5,478 nt of DNA, taken from the NCBI GenBank assembly GCA_938041695.1, contig CALISI010000018.1:1-5478 (forward strand). Reading direction: 5' to 3'. The notes beneath the pieces were generated by a model. The model was given only the letters and a program-made list of their open reading frames with translations, did not search any database and was not told the DNA's origin. The DNA comes from an uncultured Actinomyces sp. (GTDB taxonomy: Bacteria; Actinomycetota; Actinomycetes; Actinomycetales; Actinomycetaceae). Position numbers and translations under genes: made by a program. Positions 1-5,377 of the stretch are shown here, in pieces; position 1 is the first letter of the stretch, and each line of letters begins with the position of its first letter.

Positions 1-300
1 ATGGCCGCCGAGTACGACGAGAACGGCAACTACAAGTACCCCGAGGGCTTCGATCCGGAGACCCAGGAGTGGATGGAAGGCTTTGACGCTCAGCGCGAGG
101 CTTGGGAAGCTCAGTACGCCGAGGCTCAGGCCCGCTGGGAGGCCCACAAGGCTCAGGTCCGCAAGGCCCTCGAAGAGGACGCTGAAGCGGCTCCCTCCAT
201 CGAGGAGCAGGCCTCCTACTCGACCCCGGTCGACAACGAGGGCACCCTTGCTTCCGACGAGGCCCTGGCTGCCCTGCGTGAGAAGCTGACGAACAACTGA
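1..300 (+). CDS. rpsA: 30S ribosomal protein S1, C-terminal end (5' truncated by window)
   Basis: The last 99 residues of ribosomal protein S1, which helps the 30S subunit bind and unfold mRNA. The RNA-binding S1 (OB-fold) repeats lie upstream, outside the window. What is visible is the acidic, Trp/Glu/Ala-rich tail typical of actinobacterial S1, with the recognisable wording YDENGNYKYPEGFDPET followed by a heptad-like EAWEAQYAEAQARWEAHKAQV-type helix. The ATG at position 1 is very probably an internal methionine (mycobacterial S1 has a comparable Met-Ala before this block), so it should not be taken as the start. The stop is TGA at 298-300, followed 54 bases later by a strong terminator. Its position ahead of coaE and uvrB supports the call. 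It could only be something else if a short stand-alone protein copied the S1 tail, which is unlikely. Confidence 0.9.
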   Translation: MAAEYDENGNYKYPEGFDPETQEWMEGFDAQREAWEAQYAEAQARWEAHKAQVRKALEEDAEAAPSIEEQASYSTPVDNEGTLASDEALAALREKLTNN

Positions 301-353
301 ACCAGTCTTTCTGACTGAGCTTCGACTCGTCGGTTCACGGCAGTGAACGCATG

Positions 354-394
354 AGTGGTGGCCCCCAGGTTTTCCTGGGGGCCACCACTTTTTT
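354..394 (+). terminator. Rho-independent terminator of rpsA
   Basis: A 15-bp perfect stem (355-369 with 374-388, arms GTGGTGGCCCCCAGG and its complement) closes a TTTT loop and is followed directly by six T residues (389-394). An extra A-T pair at 354/389 can extend the stem. The T-tract lies only on the plus-strand side, so it ends rpsA transcription and not transcripts arriving from the right. Confidence 0.96.
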
Positions 395-467
395 GTCTGA
401 TCGCATCGCCGTCAGATCTCCGGCCGCCGCGCGGGCGTTGGGTTGGGGCCGGGCTGCTTGGTGTGCC

Positions 468-521
468 CGTGGGCGGCGGCCCGCCCGCGAGCGGTCCGCG
501 CCGCGAGCTTCGCTCGGCGCG
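468..521. other. Two adjacent GC-rich hairpins in the gene-free spacer
   Basis: The gene-free spacer runs from 395 to 748, between two terminators. In its GC-rich half, GGGCGG (471-476) pairs with CCGCCC (481-486) around a CGGC loop. The stem can extend through a G-T and two further pairs to 468/489. Eight bases later CGAGC (504-508) pairs with GCTCG (512-516), and CGCGC (497-501) pairs with GCGCG (517-521) across a 2-base bulge. No T-tract follows either stem, no convincing coding frame crosses them, and I recognise no RNA family. They could be a structured RNA, a palindromic repeat, or chance structure in very GC-rich DNA. Confidence 0.4.
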
Positions 522-594
522 TCGTCTCGAAGCCCGGCCAGGCCCCGCAGACCTCGTGGCGGCCTCCAATCGGGCGGCCTAGTTGCTCAGTAAT

Positions 595-701
595 GTCGCA
601 CGTAATTCACTTGTGTATGTTTCAAATGTTGAAGCCGCATCGTTGGAATTGCAACATTCTGAGAGGGTCTCGAAAACTGACCCCTGGAAATAATGTGCGA
701 C
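595..701. repeat. Possible MITE-like or IS-remnant segment bounded by imperfect inverted repeats
   Basis: GTCGCAC at 595-601 is mirrored by GTGCGAC at 695-701. Extended inward to 16 bases (595-610 against 686-701), 12 positions match as an inverted repeat. Both copies are preceded by TAAT. Inside lies a second inverted pair, AATGTTG (625-631) and CAACATT (652-658), and a small GGGTC/GACCC hairpin (665-669, 679-683). The segment is visibly AT-richer than the DNA around it and has no coding frame. No clear target-site duplication is visible. The stretch AAACTGACCCCTGG resembles ends I associate loosely with some insertion sequences, but I cannot name a family. A chance inverted repeat remains possible. 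Confidence 0.4.
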
Positions 702-740
702 TTTTGTATGGGTTCGGATTCGGTCGTGGCCTCGTCATCC

Positions 741-780
741 CGAGAAGAAACCCCGCACGGTTACGATGCCGTGCGGGGTT
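741..780 (-). terminator. Rho-independent terminator of brnQ
   Basis: Read on the minus strand, AACCCCGCACGG (780-769) pairs perfectly over 12 bp with 760-749 around an 8-base loop. It is followed by a T-rich tail, TCTTCT (748-743), just past the AA/TT base pairs. It starts 16 bases past the brnQ stop codon. The plus-strand side lacks a good T-tract, so the main direction is minus. Confidence 0.9.
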
Positions 781-795
781 CGTTGTCGGTACTGG

Positions 796-2145
796 TCAGG
801 CCTTCGATCGCTTCACCAGTGCGACGTCCACGCAGGCGCCGATCAACGCCGCGATGACCGTGGGGAGGATCCAGCCAAGCTGGTTCGCCTGGAGTGGGCT
901 CCACATGAGCACCGCATTGATGTGCTCGGGGTAAACGCCGACGTGTGCCAGGGTTGTTGCCGCCGACCAAGCCGCCGCCATCCAGGTGCCCAGACGGAAC
1001 GTCCACAGCGCCGGGGTGGCCAGGCGCAGCGGGTGGGTCGCGATCGTCAGGAACACGATGGTGATCGCTATGGGGTAGAGGAACGTGATGATCGGTACCG
1101 CGATGGCGAGCACCGAGCTCAGTCCCGCCGAAGCCAGCACGAAGGAGATGATCGTGAAGACGATCATCCACGCGCGGTAGGAAATGGCCGGAAGCAGGCG
1201 GTGGAAGAACTCCGATGTCGCTGCGATCAAGCCGACGGCCGTCGTCATGCAGGCCGTGAGAACGATCAGGCCGAAGACGATCTGGCCGGGCCAGCCCATT
1301 GTCATCTGGGCAGCATCGGCGAGCAGGGTTGCACCGTCGCTGTAGCTCTGAGCGTTTGGGATCACGTGGCCGATGAGGCCCAGCCCCACGTAGACGACGC
1401 CGAGCAGTGACCCCGCGATAATCGCCGCCGTCGAGGTGCGACGCACGACCTTGGCGCCGATGCCGCCCCCCGTATGTCCCAGCGACGTGACGACGATGAT
1501 GCCAAAGGCCAGAGCGGCGATCGAGTCCATCGTCATGTAGCCCTCAAGAAGACCCGCGGCAAGGGGAGACGCCGTGTACTCCCCGGTCGGCGCATCGTGC
1601 GCGGCTGGCAGCGAAGCCAGGCAAAGGAAGACGAGGAGGACAAGGAGGCCGAGCAGGATCGGGGTGAGCACCTTGCCGAGCGCGTCGATGATGTGGCCGG
1701 GATTCCAGCACAGGTAGAAGGCGATGGCAAAGAAAATGAAGCTGAAGATGATCGATGCGGTGAGAGACTTCGTCCCGATAATGGGGGCGACCGCCGTCGA
1801 GAAGGACACTGCCCCCGTGCGCGGCAGCGCGTAGAAGGCGCCGATCGAGAGATACACCATGACGGAGAAGACGCGTCCGAAGAGCTTACCCGCACGACTG
1901 ACAAGATCGCGGATATCCGTGCCGGACAGGGCAATCGTAATGATCGAGATGACGGGGAGAGCGACGCCGCCGATGAGAAAACCAATCATTGCGGGGGTCA
2001 AGTTGGTACCGGCCGACGCACCCATAATCGGTGGGAAGATCAGGTTGCCTGCACCGAAGAACATGGAGAAAAGCGTCAGGGAGGTCGCGATGAGGACCGC
2101 CATGCTTGACCGCTCAGTGGAATCGTCGTTGACTGTCTGCGTCAC
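796..2145 (-). CDS. brnQ: Branched-chain amino acid carrier, LIVCS family
   Basis: A cytoplasmic-membrane secondary transporter predicted to import leucine, isoleucine and valine with a cation (Na+ or H+), as known for the LIVCS/BrnQ family. The protein is 449 residues, the normal family length. It begins with a short hydrophilic N-terminus, then a first membrane segment carrying the family-typical FFGAGNLIFPP (residues 29-39) and GFLIGGVALP (about 55-64). Many hydrophobic helices follow, compatible with about 12 membrane segments, and the tail is basic (VKRSKA). The chosen start is GTG at 2145. ATG at 2103 (residue 15) is an alternative just before the first helix, and neither has a strong Shine-Dalgarno; GTGAG five bases before the GTG is weak. 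The gene diverges from coaE across a 91-bp spacer and ends at its own terminator. Placement between rpsA and coaE is unlike the compact order in many actinobacteria. Substrate preference cannot be told from sequence. Confidence 0.93.
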   Translation of the reverse strand: MTQTVNDDSTERSSMAVLIATSLTLFSMFFGAGNLIFPPIMGASAGTNLTPAMIGFLIGGVALPVISIITIALSGTDIRDLVSRAGKLFGRVFSVMVYLSIGAFYALPRTGAVSFSTAVAPIIGTKSLTASIIFSFIFFAIAFYLCWNPGHIIDALGKVLTPILLGLLVLLVFLCLASLPAAHDAPTGEYTASPLAAGLLEGYMTMDSIAALAFGIIVVTSLGHTGGGIGAKVVRRTSTAAIIAGSLLGVVYVGLGLIGHVIPNAQSYSDGATLLADAAQMTMGWPGQIVFGLIVLTACMTTAVGLIAATSEFFHRLLPAISYRAWMIVFTIISFVLASAGLSSVLAIAVPIITFLYPIAITIVFLTIATHPLRLATPALWTFRLGTWMAAAWSAATTLAHVGVYPEHINAVLMWSPLQANQLGWILPTVIAALIGACVDVALVKRSKA

Positions 2146-2224
2146 TGCTACTCACTTGATGATGTGGGTTCTCTAACAGCTCCAATTCTTGCATGGGGGC
2201 ATATAAGCGCAACCGCAGGAGCGA

Positions 2225-2236
2225 TAGGCTGGGTGA
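2225..2236 (+). promoter_or_regulatory. Predicted -10 element for leaderless coaE
   Basis: TAGGCT (2225-2230) fits the actinobacterial -10 form TANNNT and lies exactly six bases before the coaE GTG at 2237, so transcription should begin at or next to the start codon. No convincing -35 is visible at 16-18 bp spacing, which is common for leaderless actinobacterial promoters. An AGGAG at 2217-2221 is 15 bases from the start codon, too far for a normal ribosome-binding site, which supports the leaderless reading. Confidence 0.55.
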
Positions 2237-2929
2237 GTGAACACGACTCTTCGCTCCGGGTCTTGTACGGCCGTGCTCATCCGTCCGCCCGCCGTTTCCC
2301 GCAGTCAGGGCCCACGCCGCATCATTGCGGTCAGTGGTGGCATCGGCTCTGGCAAGTCAACGGTGACACGCGTCTTCGCGTCCAAGGGAGCTATCATCGC
2401 CGACGCCGATGCCATTGCGCGACAGATACTTCAGCCGGGGGAACCAGCGCTTGCCGAGGTCGCGCGGGAATTCGGCGATGACCTGATCCGGGCGGATGGA
2501 AGCCTAGATCGGGCGCTCCTCGCATCGCGTGTGTTCGGTGGCGTGGGGTCTCAGGAGCGAGTCGCGCGTCTCAACGCTATGACGCACCCCGTCATCGAAG
2601 CGCGCGCGTGGTCGATCCTGCGTGAGGCCCCGGCAGGTGCGCTAGCGGTCTACGATATTCCTCTCCTCGTCGAGGGGGACCACGATGATCGCTTCGACGT
2701 GGTCGTCATCGTGGATGCCCCCGTGGAGGAGCGCATCAAGCGCTTGGAGGGCAGGGGAGTGGCATCCGAGGACGCGCGTGCGCGCATCCGCGCCCAGGCC
2801 TCGTCCGAGGAGCGCCGTGCCATCGCTTCCATCTGGATCGAGAACGAGGGCAGCGTCGCCGACCTTGAGGAGGTTGCAGGCCTCGTCTATGACCGTTGGC
2901 TGGCCCCGTGCGTTCCCGTCGTTGATTGA
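2237..2929 (+). CDS. coaE: Dephospho-CoA kinase
   Basis: A cytosolic P-loop kinase that phosphorylates the ribose 3'-hydroxyl of dephospho-CoA with ATP, the final step of coenzyme A synthesis. The 230-residue product shows the Walker A loop GGIGSGKST (residues 34-42), the DAD motif of the substrate site (56-58), THP (116-118) and IPLLVE (141-146), all in the family's usual order. The R/E-rich C-terminal half is the expected lid and helical region. It is the short form, without the extra C-terminal domain found in mycobacterial CoaE. About 27 residues precede the first beta strand, where most CoaE proteins have only a few. GTG at 2273 (residue 13) is therefore a competing start, but GTG at 2237 has the better promoter geometry. 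It lies 82 bp upstream of uvrB on the same strand. Confidence 0.94.
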   Translation: MNTTLRSGSCTAVLIRPPAVSRSQGPRRIIAVSGGIGSGKSTVTRVFASKGAIIADADAIARQILQPGEPALAEVAREFGDDLIRADGSLDRALLASRVFGGVGSQERVARLNAMTHPVIEARAWSILREAPAGALAVYDIPLLVEGDHDDRFDVVVIVDAPVEERIKRLEGRGVASEDARARIRAQASSEERRAIASIWIENEGSVADLEEVAGLVYDRWLAPCVPVVD

Positions 2930-2956
2930 CGAGGCCGTGGCACTCCCCGCTCGTCG

Positions 2957-2970
2957 CGAACCCGGGTGCT
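2957..2970. promoter_or_regulatory. Imperfect LexA (SOS) box candidate upstream of uvrB
   Basis: CGAAC-CCGG-GTGCT matches the Gram-positive/actinobacterial SOS pattern CGAAC-N4-GTTCG with the left half intact and two mismatches in the right half. It is centred about 48 bases before the uvrB start codon, next to the predicted promoter. uvrB belongs to the LexA regulon in many bacteria. One intact half-site in GC-rich DNA can arise by chance, so this is only a candidate. Confidence 0.35.
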
Positions 2971-2999
2971 TTGTGCGGGCGTCTCGAGGACCGGGGCGG

Positions 3000-3011
3000 T
3001 AGCGTAGAAGG
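3000..3011 (+). promoter_or_regulatory. Predicted -10 element for leaderless uvrB
   Basis: TAGCGT (3000-3005) fits TANNNT and sits six bases before the uvrB GTG, the same geometry as at coaE. TTGTGC (2971-2976) is a poorly spaced -35 candidate (23 bp). GAAGG (3007-3011) directly abuts the start codon and is too close to act as a Shine-Dalgarno, so a leaderless message is the simplest reading. Confidence 0.55.
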
Positions 3012-5096
3012 GTGAGCGAAACTCCCGTCATCCGCCAAGACAAGGCTTTTGAGGTTATCTCCCCCTACACGCCGTCGGGCGACCAGCCGAAGGCGATCCG
3101 TGAACTGGCTGCGCGCATCCGTGACGGCGAGCAGGACGTGGTCCTCATGGGCGCGACGGGTACAGGCAAGAGCGCAACAACGGCGTGGCTCATCGAAGAG
3201 CTGCAGCGCCCGGCGCTGGTGCTCGAGCCGAATAAGACGCTCGCCGCCCAGCTCGCGGCAGAATTTCGCGAACTGCTGCCGGGCAACGCCGTCGAGTACT
3301 TCGTGTCGTACTACGACTACTACCAGCCCGAGGCGTACGTCCCCCAGACGGACACCTTCATCGAGAAGGACTCGTCGATCAACGACGAGGTTGAGCGGTT
3401 GCGCCACAGCGCCACGAACTCGCTGCTCACGCGGCGAGACACTGTCGTTGTCTCCTCCGTGTCCTGCATCTACGGCCTCGGTACCCCCGAGGAGTACGTG
3501 GCGCGCATGATCGAGCTCGAGCGCGGCATGATTGTCGACCGCGACGCGCTGCTGCGCCGCTTCGTCGCCATGCAGTACGTGCGTAACGACATGGCGTTCA
3601 CGCGCGGCACCTTCCGCGTGCGCGGCGACACGATCGAGATCATCCCGGTGTACGAGGAGCTCGCGATTCGCATTGAGATGTTCGGCGACGAGATCGAGTC
3701 TCTTGCCGTTCTGCACCCGCTCACCGGCGAGGTGATCGACCAGGTTGACCACACCTACCTGTTCCCCGCCTCGCACTATGTGGCGGGTGAGGAGCGCATG
3801 AAGAAGGCGATTGCTTCGATCGAGGACGAGCTCGATGATCGCCTCGCGTGGTTCCGCGCGCAGAACAAGCTGCTCGAAGAGCAGCGCCTACGCATGCGCA
3901 CGACCTTCGACCTGGAGATGCTCAAGGAAATCGGGTCGTGCTCGGGCGTGGAGAACTACTCGCGCCACATCGACGGGCGAGGCCCCGGCACGCCCCCGCA
4001 CACGCTGCTGGACTACTTCCCTGACGACTTCCTGCTCATCATCGATGAGTCGCACGTCACCGTCCCGCAGATTGGCGCGATGTTCGAGGGTGACATGTCG
4101 CGCAAGCGCACCCTCGTCGACTACGGATTCCGCTTGCCCTCCGCGATGGACAACCGCCCCCTCAAGTGGGACGAGTTTACCCAGCGCATTGGCCAGACCG
4201 TCTACCTCTCCGCGACGCCGGGTCCCTACGAGCTCGAGCGCTCGGACGGCGTGGTCGAGCAGATCATTCGCCCGACGGGCCTCGTCGATCCGCTCGTCGT
4301 CGTCAAACCGACCGAGGGGCAGATCGACGATCTCCTCGAACAGGTGCGGCTACGCGTTGAACGCGACGAGCGCGTCCTCGTCACCACTCTCACGAAGAAG
4401 ATGGCCGAGGAGCTCACGACCTACCTGGCCGAGCGCGGCGTCAAGGTCGAGTATCTGCACTCCGATGTCGACACGCTGCGCCGCGTCGAGCTGCTGCGCG
4501 AACTACGCCTGGGCACCTTCGACGTGCTCGTCGGCATCAACCTGCTGCGCGAAGGCCTGGACCTGCCCGAGGTCTCCCTCGTTTCCATCCTTGACGCCGA
4601 CAAGGAAGGCTTCCTACGTTCCACCCGTTCCCTCATTCAGACGATCGGCCGCGCCGCCCGAAACGTGTCCGGCGAGGTCCACATGTATGCCGACAACATG
4701 ACGGATTCGATGAACGAGGCCATCTCCGAGACCATGCGTCGTCGCGAAATCCAGATTGCGTACAACAAGGAACACGGCATCGACCCCCAGCCACTGCGCA
4801 AGAAGATCTCCGACGTCACCGACATGCTGGCACGCGAGCAGGTCGATACACGCACGCTCCTTGAGGGGGGGTACCGCAAGGAGAAGAGCAAGCGGGAGCG
4901 CACCGACGCGACCGGTGGTGGTCGCGCCGTGACGTCGGGCCAGCGCGCCGAAGCTGAGCTCGCTGAACTCATCGAGGAGCTATCTGCCCAGATGATGACC
5001 GCCGCCCAGCACCTCCAATTCGAGGTCGCTGCTCGCCTGCGTGACGAAATCGAAGACCTCAAGAAGGAACTGCGTGCCATGAAGCGAGCACACTGA
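3012..5096 (+). CDS. uvrB: Excinuclease ABC subunit B
   Basis: The damage-verifying helicase-like subunit of nucleotide excision repair. It is loaded onto DNA by UvrA, inserts a beta-hairpin between strands and recruits UvrC for incision. The product has 694 residues (E. coli UvrB has 673). Visible landmarks are Walker A GATGTGKS (47-54), the Tyr-rich beta-hairpin base YYDYYQPEAYVP (100-111), the Walker B-type box DESH (345-348), GINLLREGLDLPE of helicase motif V, and motif VI QTIGRAAR (543-550). The C-terminal UVR domain (about 649-684, with QFEVAARLRDEI) binds UvrC and UvrA. All key residues are present and the frame is unbroken. GTG at 3012 gives the usual short N-terminus before TPSGDQP. 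It may be co-transcribed with coaE as well as having its own promoter, and a possible SOS box lies upstream. Confidence 0.98.
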   Translation: MSETPVIRQDKAFEVISPYTPSGDQPKAIRELAARIRDGEQDVVLMGATGTGKSATTAWLIEELQRPALVLEPNKTLAAQLAAEFRELLPGNAVEYFVSYYDYYQPEAYVPQTDTFIEKDSSINDEVERLRHSATNSLLTRRDTVVVSSVSCIYGLGTPEEYVARMIELERGMIVDRDALLRRFVAMQYVRNDMAFTRGTFRVRGDTIEIIPVYEELAIRIEMFGDEIESLAVLHPLTGEVIDQVDHTYLFPASHYVAGEERMKKAIASIEDELDDRLAWFRAQNKLLEEQRLRMRTTFDLEMLKEIGSCSGVENYSRHIDGRGPGTPPHTLLDYFPDDFLLIIDESHVTVPQIGAMFEGDMSRKRTLVDYGFRLPSAMDNRPLKWDEFTQRIGQTVYLSATPGPYELERSDGVVEQIIRPTGLVDPLVVVKPTEGQIDDLLEQVRLRVERDERVLVTTLTKKMAEELTTYLAERGVKVEYLHSDVDTLRRVELLRELRLGTFDVLVGINLLREGLDLPEVSLVSILDADKEGFLRSTRSLIQTIGRAARNVSGEVHMYADNMTDSMNEAISETMRRREIQIAYNKEHGIDPQPLRKKISDVTDMLAREQVDTRTLLEGGYRKEKSKRERTDATGGGRAVTSGQRAEAELAELIEELSAQMMTAAQHLQFEVAARLRDEIEDLKKELRAMKRAH

Positions 5097-5121
5097 GCGT
5101 GCTTTCCGCCCGGCCCGGTCG

Positions 5122-5171
5122 GACGGGGAAGGTAGCCCCGGCCTCGTCTCGTGGGGCCAGCGCGCCCCGTC
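5122..5171 (+). terminator. Structured spacer after uvrB, possible weak terminator
   Basis: GACGGGG (5122-5128) pairs over 7 bp with CCCCGTC (5165-5171), enclosing an inner GCCCC/GGGGC stem (5135-5139 with 5153-5157). No T-tract follows, so intrinsic termination would be weak; it could slow polymerase or protect the uvrB 3' end. No better terminator is visible between uvrB and the terC leader. Confidence 0.25.
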
Positions 5172-5223
5172 AAGGCGACAGACGCCACTTGTCATGAATC
5201 ACCGGACAGCGGCTGTGGCCGAC

Positions 5224-5229
5224 TAGGAT
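5224..5229 (+). promoter_or_regulatory. Predicted -10 element of the terC leader transcript
   Basis: TAGGAT fits TANNNT and predicts transcription starting at about 5236, a few bases before the first strand of the riboswitch P1 helix. No clear -35 stands at the standard spacing. The ATG at 5234 is followed at once by TAA and is not a gene start. Confidence 0.5.
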
Positions 5230-5240
5230 AGAGATGTAAG

Positions 5241-5349
5241 CGGAGGGGAGTACTCCCACCAACAGTGACGTCGTCATCACGACGGCCCGCCCACGCGGCG
5301 CGTCCTCCGGTGTCACTGGCCAGGTGTTTCTGGCGGGAAGAGACCTCCG
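5241..5349 (+). promoter_or_regulatory. Predicted Mn2+ riboswitch aptamer (yybP-ykoY type)
   Basis: P1 is CGGAGG (5241-5246) pairing with CCTCCG (5344-5349). Directly after the 5' arm comes GGGAGTA, and before the 3' arm comes GGGAAGAGA. These edges match the GGGGAGUA and AGAGACC segments I recall for the yybP-ykoY family, and GTCGTCATCACG (5270-5281) resembles its conserved internal CGUCA-type loop. Internal helices include CAGTGAC (5263-5269) with GTCACTG (5312-5318), CGTCGT with ACGACG (5269-5274, 5279-5284; it shares base 5269 with the previous helix), and GCCAG (5319-5323) with CTGGC (5330-5334). The class senses Mn2+ and commonly precedes TerC-family genes, which is the gene found here. 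The exact fold is my manual pairing. Confidence 0.8.
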
Positions 5350-5370
5350 GTACCCGACTCGTACCGGAGG
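5344..5370 (+). promoter_or_regulatory. Expression platform: hairpin sequestering the terC ribosome-binding site
   Basis: CCTCCGGTAC (5344-5353) and GTACCGGAGG (5361-5370) form a perfect 10-bp hairpin with a 7-base loop. The right arm ends in GGAGG (5366-5370), a strong Shine-Dalgarno seven bases before the terC ATG. The left arm contains the 3' strand of riboswitch P1, so P1 and this hairpin exclude each other. No T-tract follows the hairpin, which argues for control of translation and not of transcription. Expected logic: metal bound, P1 formed, ribosome-binding site free. Confidence 0.8.
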
Positions 5371-5377
5371 CACCCGT

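Noticed and set aside
1..3. ATG at the first base as a true gene start
   Set aside because: The downstream residues are the tail of S1, and a Met precedes this block internally in related S1 proteins. The window edge simply falls here.
443..934. Plus-strand open frame of 163 codons across the gene-free spacer
   Set aside because: It runs through hairpins, the inverted-repeat segment and the brnQ terminator into antisense brnQ. Composition changes abruptly along it and there is no ribosome-binding site.
766..1410. Plus-strand open frame of 214 codons opposite the brnQ 3' half
   Set aside because: Same reason: antisense shadow, beginning inside the terminator stem, with no family features.
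1474..2109. Plus-strand open frame of 211 codons opposite brnQ
   Set aside because: Its Arg/Asp/Glu/Gly-rich product looks like the complement of hydrophobic transporter codons. brnQ on the other strand is clearly the real gene.
2217..2235. AGGAG (2217-2221) with GTG at 2233 as an alternative coaE start
   Set aside because: GTG at 2233 is in a different frame from the CoaE protein, and AGGAG is 15 bases from the in-frame GTG at 2237.
2736..3776. Long minus-strand open frame (346 codons) antisense to coaE end and uvrB
   Set aside because: It is the mirror of strongly conserved uvrB and coaE coding sequence. Its translation is compositionally skewed (Arg/Val/His-rich) with no recognisable domain, as expected in GC-rich DNA.
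5086..5105. Small hairpin AGCAC/GTGCT across the uvrB stop codon followed by TTT
   Set aside because: Only 5 bp with a 7-base loop and three T residues; too weak to call a terminator.
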